This document shows positions 40,257-48,277 of a stretch of DNA of 64,000 nucleotides, piece after piece. The stretch is from an uncultured Oscillospiraceae bacterium (GTDB lineage: Bacteria > Bacillota > Clostridia > Oscillospirales > Oscillospiraceae). Under the pieces are notes generated by a model. It saw only the letters and a list, made by a program, of their open reading frames with translations, was not told the origin of the DNA and searched no databases. The translations under genes and the position numbers were made by a program. Each line of letters begins with the position of its first letter. Position 1 is the first letter of the stretch. The DNA is taken from positions 33,182 to 97,181 of the forward strand of contig CALXDC010000003.1 of the NCBI GenBank assembly GCA_944386975.1. Direction: 5' to 3'.

Positions 40257-42366
40257 CTTGGACCGGACCCTGGGCCGCCAGGGCCGGAAAAACGACCTGC
40301 TTTTGCTGCTGTGCTGCTTTGGCTCGGTGCTGCTCATCACCGCCTACGTCACCATAATGCGCTCCCCCACGGTACTGACGGTGCTGCCGGAGGGGGGCGA
40401 CAGCCGCAAGCAGGTGATGATGATTTTCATTCTGGCGGTCATCGGCTGCGGGGCCTTCACCACCTACGCCTCCGGTCTCTACTTCCGGGCAAAATCCCGG
40501 CAGACCGGCATCCTCATGGCCCTGGGGGCCTCCCGGTTCCAGCTTCGGCGGATGCTCTACCGGGACGTGGGGCGCATCACCCTTATCGCCTGCGCCGCCG
40601 GGGCTCTGCTGGGAACGCCGCTGGCCTGGGGGCTGTGGCAGCTGTTCCGCCTTCTCGTGGTGGACTCTGAGCAGATGCGCCTGACCCTGGATCCTCAGGC
40701 CTACCTCTTCGCCCTGGCCTTCTCCCTCTTTGTCATCGTCATGGTGTTTCTCATGGCCCGGCGGTTCCTCCGCCGCGCCAACATCATCGACATCGTCAAT
40801 GAGGCCCGGCGCAGCGAGCCCATCCGGGAGGTGAAGGGCTGGTACGGCTGGGCAGGGCTTCTCCTGATGGCCGTTGGAGGATTCCTGGGCTATATGGCCC
40901 CCGGCTTCTTTGTCACGCAGCTCCACTGGTATCCCCCGGAGGGCCTCACCGCCATCTTTTACGCCCCCCTGTTCGTGGGGCTCTATATGGTGCTTCTCCA
41001 CACCGTGGTCAACGGCTGGCGGCGGGGCCGGAGCCGGTACCATAACCTGATCCCCAACAGCATGATGAAGTTCCAGGGCCGCCAGACGGTGCGGAATATG
41101 CTGGTGATCACCGTGCTGCTGGCGGGGGCTTATTTCGCCTCCTTCTACGCCCCCATGCTGGGCACAGGAAACGCCCTGTCCATGGAGGAGCGTCCCGTGG
41201 ACTACGCCTACCACTACCGCGCCGACCAGGACATTCCCCAGGAGGGGGAGGTCCGGGCGCTGGCGGAGGACTGCGGCGTCACCATCACCTCCTGGGCGGA
41301 GGCTCCTATGGCCCGGCTGGCAGTGGACGGCATGGAGCATGTGGAGACGGAGGGAACCCTGGGCACCACCTGGGAGGCGGTGTACCAGGAGCGCCAGCGC
41401 AGCGAGCTGTTTCTCTCCGAGAGCGCGTGGAACACCCTCGCCGGGGATCACCTGGACCTTGCCCCCGGCACGGTCTCCGGTATCTTTGACCGCAACGGAA
41501 ACGGCAACGGAGTGTTCACCGACCAGATCACCCTGGTGACCAATGTGGTCACCGGAGAGACCCTCTCCGTCACACCGGCGGAGGGCCAGAAGCACGACAT
41601 GCTTTTCGGTCGCTTCATCCTGGACGACGGCGACTACGCCGCCATCACCCAGGGCCTCCCGGAGATCTGGCGGGAGGAGATGATTTTCTTCAACGTGGAG
41701 AACTGTGAGGATACCTACTACTTCGCCAAGGCCCTCTTCCATGAGATCGTGGACCGGTCCGGCGAGGAGGTGGAGGTCTACGACGCCTGGGACCCGGTGG
41801 TCCGTCAGCGGGATTTAGAGGAGGAGGGATACTATTTCCTGGACCCCGACCAGCTGGAGCGGTTTGGTTTCACCACCATCGACTACGACCAGCGGGACAG
41901 CTCGGAGTTTCGGAACTACTGGGCCTATATGCCCCAGTTCCGGGTGCTGGATCAAAACGACTTCATCCGCACCATGGCGGTGTTTCTGATGCTGTTTCTC
42001 TTTATCGCCATCATCTGCTTTGCCGCCGTGCTGGTCATCGCCTACACCCGCAGTCTCACCGTGGCCCTGACGGGACGGCAGATGTATGAGGATCTGGGGC
42101 GTCTCGGCGCCTCGAAGCGGTATCTCCGGAAAACGGTCCGCAGCCAGATCAGACGGGTGTTTTTCACCCCCTCCCTGGTAGGAACTGCGGCCATATACGC
42201 CCTCTACGCCATGATCATGTACTTCAACGGCGACCCCCTGGGATGGACTCCCGACGAGTTTGCGGGAATGGGGGCCTGCCTTCTGGTGGTGGCCGCCGGC
42301 AGCGGCGTACTCTACGGGTTTTACCGCTTCACCCGTCGGAAGGTATACGCCATGCTGGGGATCTGA
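40240..42366 (+). CDS. FtsX-like ABC permease (BceB type)
   Basis: A 708-residue permease. An N-terminal helix (about 17-40), helices around 65-85, 110-135 and 150-180, then two helices about 205-255 and a further one near 290, a large extracellular domain (about 310-570) and three C-terminal helices. The ten-helix layout with one big loop is that of BceB/YtsD. ATG at 40240 after GGAGGTGACGGCG; the GTG at 40231 lacks a site. The large loop is where bacitracin-like peptides are recognised in studied members; here the ligand is unknown. Confidence 0.9.
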   Translation: MRSWRDLDRTLGRQGRKNDLLLLLCCFGSVLLITAYVTIMRSPTVLTVLPEGGDSRKQVMMIFILAVIGCGAFTTYASGLYFRAKSRQTGILMALGASRFQLRRMLYRDVGRITLIACAAGALLGTPLAWGLWQLFRLLVVDSEQMRLTLDPQAYLFALAFSLFVIVMVFLMARRFLRRANIIDIVNEARRSEPIREVKGWYGWAGLLLMAVGGFLGYMAPGFFVTQLHWYPPEGLTAIFYAPLFVGLYMVLLHTVVNGWRRGRSRYHNLIPNSMMKFQGRQTVRNMLVITVLLAGAYFASFYAPMLGTGNALSMEERPVDYAYHYRADQDIPQEGEVRALAEDCGVTITSWAEAPMARLAVDGMEHVETEGTLGTTWEAVYQERQRSELFLSESAWNTLAGDHLDLAPGTVSGIFDRNGNGNGVFTDQITLVTNVVTGETLSVTPAEGQKHDMLFGRFILDDGDYAAITQGLPEIWREEMIFFNVENCEDTYYFAKALFHEIVDRSGEEVEVYDAWDPVVRQRDLEEEGYYFLDPDQLERFGFTTIDYDQRDSSEFRNYWAYMPQFRVLDQNDFIRTMAVFLMLFLFIAIICFAAVLVIAYTRSLTVALTGRQMYEDLGRLGASKRYLRKTVRSQIRRVFFTPSLVGTAAIYALYAMIMYFNGDPLGWTPDEFAGMGACLLVVAAGSGVLYGFYRFTRRKVYAMLGI

Positions 42367-42368
42367 GG

Positions 42369-42397
42369 TTGCGCCCATGCATACCCTCTGCTATACT
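42369..42397 (+). promoter_or_regulatory. Promoter of ogt
   Basis: TTGCGC (42369-42374), 17-bp spacer, TATACT (42392-42397), 33 bp before the ATG. It starts three bases after the permease stop codon. Confidence 0.7.
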
Positions 42398-42429
42398 GAT
42401 AGAGAGCGTATGGAAAGGGAGGAATTGCC

Positions 42430-42882
42430 ATGGCCATTCGTGTGATGACAACCCCGGTGGGACCGCTGACCCTTCAGAGCCGCGGGGACGCGGTGTGCGC
42501 GGTGCTCTTCGGCCGCCGGGGCGAGCCGGCGGAGGCGGACGCGGCGGTGCTCCGTCAGTGCGAGGAGGAGCTGACGGCCTATTTTGCCGGGACGCTGCGG
42601 ACCTTCACGGTGCCCCTCCAGCCTGTGGGGACCCCCTTCCAGCTGTCGGTGTGGGGAGCCCTGCGGCAGATCCCCTACGGGGAGACCAGGACCTACGCCC
42701 AGATCGCGGAGGCCATTGGAAACCCCAAGGCATGCCGGGCGGTGGGGATGGCCAACAACAGAAATCCCATCTCTATTCTCATCCCCTGCCACCGGGTTAT
42801 CGGAGCGGGCGGCGCCCTGGTGGGCTATGGCGGAGGGCTGGAGGCGAAGAAGTTCCTTCTCTCCCTGGAGGGGGCCTTGTAA
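42430..42882 (+). CDS. ogt: Methylated-DNA--protein-cysteine methyltransferase
   Basis: A 150-residue suicide repair protein. The active site IPCHRV has Cys120, the arginine-finger helix is RAVGMANNRNP, and VWGALRQIPYGETRTYAQIA is the DNA-binding helix-turn-helix. It transfers the methyl from O6-methylguanine to its own cysteine. The N-terminal ribonuclease-like domain is short. ATG after AAAGGGAGGAATTGCC. Confidence 0.96.
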   Translation: MAIRVMTTPVGPLTLQSRGDAVCAVLFGRRGEPAEADAAVLRQCEEELTAYFAGTLRTFTVPLQPVGTPFQLSVWGALRQIPYGETRTYAQIAEAIGNPKACRAVGMANNRNPISILIPCHRVIGAGGALVGYGGGLEAKKFLLSLEGAL

Positions 42883-42884
42883 CG

Positions 42885-42925
42885 AAAAAAGCGTCTGCGC
42901 AAAAGGATGCGCAGACGCTTTTTTT
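42885..42925. terminator. Bidirectional terminator between ogt and lipoprotein gene
   Basis: AAAAAAGCGTCTGCGC (42885-42900) pairs with GCGCAGACGCTTTTTT; T-runs on both strands. Confidence 0.94.
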
Positions 42926-42946
42926 GCTGTCAATCCACAAGATTCC

Positions 42947-43516
42947 TTACATCGCGGTCTGTTCCTCCGCGGTGAAGAACACAAAGAACACGTCTCCCGA
43001 GGTGCCGTCGTCAAAGAACTCCAGATAGGAGATGGAAAAATCCTTCTCCCCCTGGGGGACCTCAAACACCAGAAGTCCTGTGCGGCTCTCGTCCACCGTC
43101 AGCTCATACTCCGTGGGCAGCTGCCGGTCGGAGACCGCTTCCGTGTAATACGTGATGGGCACGTCGTAGGCGTCCTCATCCTCATTGTCTCCCCACTGGA
43201 CCTGGAAGTCCTCGTCGTACATGGGAATGCTCTTCTGGAAGGTGTTCTGCACCGTCACCTCCGCCACCAGCAGCCGGAAGCCGTCCTGAGTAGGAAAATA
43301 CCCCTCAAAGCTGTCGCAGAGGTAGGCGCTGTTCACGGTGTAATCAAAAAATGCGGTGTGAAGGGTGTCTCCGATCCGCCCCTCGGCGTAGCCGTCCTGG
43401 GCGTAGCCCGTCTGGGGGTCGCCGTCGCCCAGCAGCCTTCCCAGAATGCTGCCGCAGCCGCTCAGCGCCGCCGCGCACAGCGTCAGGACCAGAATCAACG
43501 AAACTGCCTTCTTCAT
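42947..43516 (-). CDS. DUF4352-like lipoprotein
   Basis: A 189-residue lipoprotein with lipobox ALSGC (Cys21). The mature part is an immunoglobulin-like beta fold of DUF4352/Telomeric-repeat-like type: AFFDYTVNSAYLCDSF, FRLLVAEVTVQNTF, and TGLLVFEVPQGEKDFSISY near the end. ATG at 43516 after AGAGGAGAGAAACAG; the longer frame to 43711 has no ribosome site. Such proteins are often secreted accessory or immunity-like factors; the role here is unknown. Confidence 0.85.
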   Translation of the reverse strand: MKKAVSLILVLTLCAAALSGCGSILGRLLGDGDPQTGYAQDGYAEGRIGDTLHTAFFDYTVNSAYLCDSFEGYFPTQDGFRLLVAEVTVQNTFQKSIPMYDEDFQVQWGDNEDEDAYDVPITYYTEAVSDRQLPTEYELTVDESRTGLLVFEVPQGEKDFSISYLEFFDDGTSGDVFFVFFTAEEQTAM

Positions 43517-43772
43517 CTGTTTCTCTCCTCTTCCTTCGGGCAGACGCCGCGACCGGTCGCAGCAGGAGACTGCCGGTATCCCTGTTCCATCATCCGTATT
43601 GTAGGGCACAGCCTCTCTCCTGTCAAGGTGGGGTAGGGACCCGGAAAGTTCCGTGGGGAATTTTTCCCCTTTCCCTTGCCTAATTCCGCTTTGGGCGGTA
43701 TGATAGAACAACAGGCGGCCCGCCGGTTTCTGGCCGAAAGAAAAAAGGGCCGCTGCGATCGGAGGACCGCTT

Positions 43773-44324
43773 ATGAGACGAACTCGTTTGAGCAGGGAGC
43801 TGCAGGCATGGTACCTGTACTTTGTGCTCTATTCCGTCATCGGCTGGTGCTACGAGGTGTTCCTGGAGGTGGTGGTTTACCGGTGGGGCTTCTCCAACCG
43901 GGGCGTCCTCTTTGGACCCTGGTGTGTGGTCTATGGCTTCGGGGCTCTGCTGCTGCTGTGGACCTTGGGCCCTCTCCAGCAAAAAAAGCTCCGCCTGGGG
44001 CCTGTTCCCATCACCCCGGTACTGGTATTCCTGGGCATCATAGCCGTATCCACGGCGGTGGAGCTGCTGGCCAGCTATGTGATGGAGTGGACCGCCGGAG
44101 GCTGGATGTGGGACTACACCCGCTTCGCCTTCAACTTCCAGGGCCGTATCGCCCTGAATCCCAGTGTCCGCTTCGGCGTCGGGGGCATGGTGTTTCTCTA
44201 CGTGCTCCAGCCCCTCTTCCGCCGCCTCACCCGGAGCATGGACGACCGGGTGCTCGCCGCCGTGACGGCGGCCCTGGGACTGCTGATGGCCGGGGATGTG
44301 ATCTACACCTTCCTGCTGAAATGA
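43773..44324 (+). CDS. CmpB-like (DUF1113) putative ABC transporter permease
   Basis: A 183-residue protein with four to five helices. WYLYFVLYSVIGWCYEVFLEVVVYRWGFSNRGVLFGPWCVVYGFGAL is the characteristic first half of the family labelled 'putative ABC transporter permease'. ELLASYVMEWTAGGWMWDYTRFAFNFQGRI is the second half. ATG after GGAGGACCGCTT. No ATPase partner is adjacent, so real transport function is doubtful. Confidence 0.88.
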   Translation: MRRTRLSRELQAWYLYFVLYSVIGWCYEVFLEVVVYRWGFSNRGVLFGPWCVVYGFGALLLLWTLGPLQQKKLRLGPVPITPVLVFLGIIAVSTAVELLASYVMEWTAGGWMWDYTRFAFNFQGRIALNPSVRFGVGGMVFLYVLQPLFRRLTRSMDDRVLAAVTAALGLLMAGDVIYTFLLK

Positions 44325-44359
44325 AAACCATTATGGATAGAAACAAAGGAGGAATTGCC

Positions 44360-45112
44360 ATGTACGAACTCTGGAACGCCCTGGAGCGGGCAAAGGACTG
44401 CCGCTGGGTGGAGCTGTCCCACCCCTTGGACAACAACAGCCCCTACTGGGCCGGGATCCCCGAGGGCTCTGTGGAGCTGGGGAAGACGGTGTACGACTGG
44501 GGGAATCCCATGCTGGACTGCCTCATTCAGACCTTCCAATTCCCCGGTCAGTTCGGCACCCACATCGACTTTCCCAGCCACTTCATCAAGGACGGCGTCT
44601 CCTCAGAGGCCTTCGGCGTCCGGGATCTGGTGTTCCCCCTGTGCGTGGTGGACATCAGCGAGAAGGTGGCCCAGGATGTCCACTACGCCGTGACCGTGGA
44701 GGATATCCAGGCCTATGAGGCCCAGTACGGCCCCATTCCCGATGGGGCTTTCGTAGCCCTGCGCACCGACTGGAGCCGCCGCTGGCCCAGCATGGACGCC
44801 CTCTCCAACTTCGACGCCGAGGGCGGCGAGCACTGCCCCGGCTGGTCCATGGAGGCGCTGCGGTATCTCTACGAGGTTCGCTCCGCCGCCGCCAACGGAC
44901 ACGAGACCATCGACACCGACGCCTCTGCCCTGGCTGCCGCCGCGGGCGATCTGGCCTGTGAGCGATATGTGCTGAGCAAAGGCAAGCTCCAGGTGGAGCT
45001 GCTGTGCAACCTGGATCAGGTGGCCCCCGCGGGGGCGGTGGTGCTGGTGTCCTATCCCCGGATCACCGGCGCCACGGGCCTTCCCGCCCGGGTGTGGGCC
45101 ATTACCAGGTAA
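44360..45112 (+). CDS. Cyclase-family (metal-dependent) hydrolase
   Basis: A 250-residue protein of the kynurenine-formamidase/isatin-hydrolase superfamily. The metal motif is QFGTHIDFPSHF (HxDxPxH); an upstream Asp lies in HPLDNNSPYW. These enzymes hydrolyse amide or lactam bonds with Mn or Zn. ATG ten bases after AAAGGAGG; frames extending upstream to 43676 are shadows of the membrane-protein gene. Substrate is not evident; no tryptophan-degradation genes are near. Confidence 0.88.
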   Translation: MYELWNALERAKDCRWVELSHPLDNNSPYWAGIPEGSVELGKTVYDWGNPMLDCLIQTFQFPGQFGTHIDFPSHFIKDGVSSEAFGVRDLVFPLCVVDISEKVAQDVHYAVTVEDIQAYEAQYGPIPDGAFVALRTDWSRRWPSMDALSNFDAEGGEHCPGWSMEALRYLYEVRSAAANGHETIDTDASALAAAAGDLACERYVLSKGKLQVELLCNLDQVAPAGAVVLVSYPRITGATGLPARVWAITR

Positions 45113-45124
45113 CGAGGCCGCCGT

Positions 45125-45164
45125 GCCCCGGCACGCCCCTGCTGGGCGGGCCGGGGCCTTTTTT
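45125..45164 (+). terminator. Terminator of the cyclase-family gene
   Basis: GCCCCGGC (45125-45132) pairs with GCCGGGGC (45150-45157), inner loop partly paired, then CTTTTTT. Confidence 0.9.
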
Positions 45165-45226
45165 CGTCTTGCGGCGGGACGGGCGGCGGTGGTATACTGG
45201 CGAAAAGCGGGAGAGGAGGCGGCCAA

Positions 45227-46120
45227 GTGGAACAGTATGAGATCCGGCCCGGCGGGGCGCTGCGGCGGACGGAGAGGCCCGGGGAGGGAGTTTGCCTGGT
45301 GCGGATGACGGAGGCGGAGTTTGCCGCCCTTGCCGAGCGAATGCCCCACAAGCGGCGGTTGGAGCGGAGCCTGGAGACGGTGCGCTACTGCAAGGCGGAG
45401 TCCTTTGGGGACAATGCCCAGGGGGTGCTGTGGCTGCCGGGCCGGGGAGGGGAGACGCCCCTCACCTTCGGCTTCTACCTGTGGCGGCAGGAGCTGCTGC
45501 TCATCGGCGGCGGCGAGGCTCTGGAACGGCGGCTGGAGGACCTGCGGGACACACTGCCCGGGGACGGCTCCCCACGACATCTGCTGCTGGTGCTGCTGGA
45601 ACACCTCATCGGCGAGGACCTCCCCTATCTCCAGGAGGTGGAGGAGCGGCTGGAGGACATTGAGGAGGGGCTTTTGCAGAAGGTGCCGGAGCACTTTTAC
45701 CAAACGGTCATCGGCCAGGGGAAGGAGCTGTCTGCCCTTCACGCCTACTACGAGCAACTCATCGACATGGGCGACCACCTCGGGGAGGAGGCCGCCGGGG
45801 AGGAGGCCCGGTTCTGGCAGCTGTTTACCAACCGGGCGGAGCGGCTGCACAACCATGTGGAGATGCTGCGGGAGTATCTGCTGCAGATCCGGGAGTTGTA
45901 CCAGACCCAGATCGACGTCCAGCAAAACCGGGTGATGACCATTCTCACGGTGGTGACCACCCTCTTTCTGCCCTTGTCTCTCATCGCCGGGTGGTACGGC
46001 ATGAACTTCCCCAACATCCCCATCCTCCACTGGCGCTATGGCTACGCCGCTGTTGCGGCGGTGAGCGCCGGGATTGTGGCGGCGGAGATCCTCTATTTCA
46101 AACGAAAGAAAATGTTGTAA
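45227..46120 (+). CDS. CorA-like magnesium/divalent metal channel
   Basis: A 297-residue member of the 2-TM-GxN family. A long cytoplasmic helical domain (EHLIGEDLPYLQEVEERLEDIEEGLL onward) leads to pore helix 1 (about 238-258), the GMN filter in YGMNFPN, helix 2 (AAVAAVSAGIVAAEILYF) and a basic tail. The start is GTG at 45227 after GGAGAGGAGG. The next gene starts 15 bp downstream and is probably co-transcribed, though an amylase is an odd partner. Confidence 0.92.
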   Translation: MEQYEIRPGGALRRTERPGEGVCLVRMTEAEFAALAERMPHKRRLERSLETVRYCKAESFGDNAQGVLWLPGRGGETPLTFGFYLWRQELLLIGGGEALERRLEDLRDTLPGDGSPRHLLLVLLEHLIGEDLPYLQEVEERLEDIEEGLLQKVPEHFYQTVIGQGKELSALHAYYEQLIDMGDHLGEEAAGEEARFWQLFTNRAERLHNHVEMLREYLLQIRELYQTQIDVQQNRVMTILTVVTTLFLPLSLIAGWYGMNFPNIPILHWRYGYAAVAAVSAGIVAAEILYFKRKKML

Positions 46121-46135
46121 GGAGCGAACAGACAG

Positions 46136-47419
46136 ATGGCAAAGGATACCAATGTTTCCCTGCGCAATCAGGTCATGTACTGCGTCTATGTGCGAAACCA
46201 CACGGAGGAGGGAACCTTTCGAGCCCTCATGGCGGACCTGCCCCGCATCAAGTCCCTGGGGACCGACGTGATTTGGCTTATGCCCATTCACCCCATCGGG
46301 GTGGCGGGGAAAAAGGGGAGCCTGGGCTGCCCTTACGCCGTGCGGGACTACCGGGCGGTGAACCCGGCCTACGGCACCATGGAGGACTTCCGCTGCCTGG
46401 TGGAGGAGATCCACCGGCTGGGCATGCGGTGCATCATCGACGTGGTGTACAACCATACCGCTCCGGACTCCTGGTTGGCGGAGCACCACCCGGAGTGGTT
46501 TTTCCGCCGCCCGGACGGGTCCCTCGGCAACCGGGTGGCGGACTGGTCCGACGTGGTGGATCTGGACTATGGCAACCGGGCGCTGTGGGACTACCAGATC
46601 GAGACCCTCTGCCTGTGGGCGGAACTGGTGGACGGCTTCCGCTGCGACGCGGCCTCCATGGTGCCGGTGGACTTCTGGCGGGAGGCCCGGGCGGCCTGCG
46701 CCCGGGTGAAGGGGGACCTTCTGTGGCTGGCGGAGTCGGTTCACGCCGACTTTGTCCGGGAGCTGCGGAGCCTGGGGGTGCCCTGCTGGTCCGACGGGGA
46801 GCTGTACCCGGTGTTCGATGTGACCTACGATTACGACATCTGGGCGTGGTATGAGGGCTATCTCCGGGGGGAGGTACCCCTTTCCACCTATGTAGACATT
46901 CTCCGGCTCCAGGACGGACTGTATCCCGACAACTATGTGAAGCTTCGGTGCCTGGAGAACCACGACCGAACCCGAATCGCAAAGCTGGTGAGGGACAGAC
47001 GGCGGCTGGAGAATCTTACCGCCTTCCAGCTGTTCCAGAAGGGCATGGCCCTGGTATACGCCGGGCAGGAGTGGGCCAACGTCCACACCCCCAGCCTCTT
47101 TGAGAAGGACGTGGTGGACCGGGAGACGGGGACGGATTTGTCGCCCCTGCTCCGGCGGCTGGCGGAGATCAAGAGGGATGAGGTCCCGGCTCTGGGCAGC
47201 TGGGAGCTGTCGGCGGCGGAGGGGCTGGTGTACGGCCGCTACCGCCTGGGGGACCGGCTCCTCTGCGGTATTTTCTGCCTGGAGGGGGAGGGGGGCCGCG
47301 CTGCCGTGGAGCTCCCCGACGGGGAATACCCGGAGCTCCTTGGGGGCGGCACGGTGACGGTGTCCGGCGGCGGAGTTGTCTGTGAAGGGCAGCCTCTCAT
47401 TTTCCGGGGAACGCGATAA
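46136..47419 (+). CDS. Intracellular alpha-amylase family (GH13) glycosidase
   Basis: A 427-residue (beta/alpha)8 enzyme without signal peptide. GH13 regions: I DVVYNHT, II GFRCDAAS (nucleophile Asp), III LLWLAESVH (acid/base Glu) and IV ENHDRTR (transition-state Asp). An N-terminal sequence (NQVMYCVYVRNHTEEGTF) enters the barrel directly, and a small beta domain closes it. It probably acts on short alpha-glucans taken up by the cell; exact specificity is not visible. ATG after AAGGAGCGAACAGACAG. Confidence 0.92.
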   Translation: MAKDTNVSLRNQVMYCVYVRNHTEEGTFRALMADLPRIKSLGTDVIWLMPIHPIGVAGKKGSLGCPYAVRDYRAVNPAYGTMEDFRCLVEEIHRLGMRCIIDVVYNHTAPDSWLAEHHPEWFFRRPDGSLGNRVADWSDVVDLDYGNRALWDYQIETLCLWAELVDGFRCDAASMVPVDFWREARAACARVKGDLLWLAESVHADFVRELRSLGVPCWSDGELYPVFDVTYDYDIWAWYEGYLRGEVPLSTYVDILRLQDGLYPDNYVKLRCLENHDRTRIAKLVRDRRRLENLTAFQLFQKGMALVYAGQEWANVHTPSLFEKDVVDRETGTDLSPLLRRLAEIKRDEVPALGSWELSAAEGLVYGRYRLGDRLLCGIFCLEGEGGRAAVELPDGEYPELLGGGTVTVSGGGVVCEGQPLIFRGTR

Positions 47420-47458
47420 AAAAAGAGGGCCGTCAGGGATCGTTCCCTGACGGCCCTC
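47418..47458 (-). terminator. Terminator between amylase and mocA-like genes
   Basis: GAGGGCCGTCAGGGA (47425-47439) pairs with its complement (47444-47458). Seven T follow on the minus strand, so it mainly ends the mocA transcript. Confidence 0.9.
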
Positions 47459-47483
47459 TCCTTGCCGCTCCATTCCGTCGCTC

Positions 47484-48068
47484 CTATTGTTCTGCGAGGC
47501 GGGCGAGGGTTTCCCGGTCGTCCACGTCCAGCAGCTCCTCCTCCGTCGCCTCCAGGGTCAGAAGATCCTCCGGGTGGGACCGGATCACCCTGCCGCCTCC
47601 GGTGTCTCCTTCCAGCTGCAGAAGCTCTCGGAAAAAGCGGTGGGGAAAGAGACAGGGGTTGCCCCGGATGCCCCGGAAGCTGAGCCCCACAATCCGGTCC
47701 GGGTGTGCCCGCCACAGCTCGGTCAGGGCCGCCACCGTCTCCCGCCGGAGCCGGGGCTGGTCCGCCACCTGGAAGAGGACCCCGTCCATATCCAAAAGCC
47801 GCTCCAGCCCCAGCCGCACGGTGCGGCTGAGTCCCTCCTCCGGCCGGTCATTCTCCACAGCCTCAAAGCCCCGCTTTGCCGCCTGCTCCAGAACGGTCCC
47901 CCGGCCTACCACGACCACACGGCAAAATTCCTCCGCCGGTACCGCCTCCAGCGCCCGCTCCAGCAGGGTTTCCCCCTCCAGCACGGCTCCCAGCTTGTCC
48001 CCACCGAACCGCCGGGACTGTCCCGCCGCCATCACCACACAGCCGATCCGCAGCGCCTTCTGCTCCAT
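47484..48068 (-). CDS. mocA: Molybdenum cofactor cytidylyltransferase-like protein
   Basis: A 194-residue nucleotidyltransferase. The N-terminal loop is VVMAAGQSRRFGGDKL (the usual LAAGxSxRMGxxK), the metal site FQVADQPRL, and GNPCLFPHRFFRELLQLEGDTGGGRV is the C-terminal signature of the MocA/PucB/YgfJ group. It attaches CMP (or GMP) to molybdopterin for xanthine-dehydrogenase-type enzymes, matching the divergent xdh genes. Confidence 0.88.
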   Translation of the reverse strand: MEQKALRIGCVVMAAGQSRRFGGDKLGAVLEGETLLERALEAVPAEEFCRVVVVGRGTVLEQAAKRGFEAVENDRPEEGLSRTVRLGLERLLDMDGVLFQVADQPRLRRETVAALTELWRAHPDRIVGLSFRGIRGNPCLFPHRFFRELLQLEGDTGGGRVIRSHPEDLLTLEATEEELLDVDDRETLARLAEQ

Positions 48069-48089
48069 CCCATCGCCCCCTTTTTCTGT

Positions 48090-48118
48090 AGTATACCCAA
48101 TCTTTCCGCCCTTGACAA
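48090..48118 (-). promoter_or_regulatory. Promoter of mocA-like gene
   Basis: Minus strand: TTGTCA (48113-48118), 17-bp spacer, TATACT (48090-48095), just upstream of the start. Confidence 0.7.
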
Positions 48119-48167
48119 CGGTCCTTCCGATGTTCTGAAAATAATACTACGATCCACACTATTCTTC

Positions 48168-48196
48168 TGTACACCTAAAAATTTTTGTGCTATAAT
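48168..48196 (+). promoter_or_regulatory. Candidate xdhA promoter
   Basis: TGTACA (48168-48173), 17-bp spacer, perfect TATAAT (48191-48196). The weak -35 could point to activator dependence. The leader is about 75 nt; I see no riboswitch fold in it. Confidence 0.55.
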
Positions 48197-48277
48197 AACA
48201 ACAACAAAACGGAAAGAGCGGCAATTCTTGCCTAAAACCACAACCCCTCACATACTCAGCGAAAAGGAGGAGTCGCC

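Noticed and set aside
48197-48277. Purine riboswitch in the xdhA leader
   Set aside because: The leader is only about 75 nt and I could not form the conserved three-way junction or a terminator.
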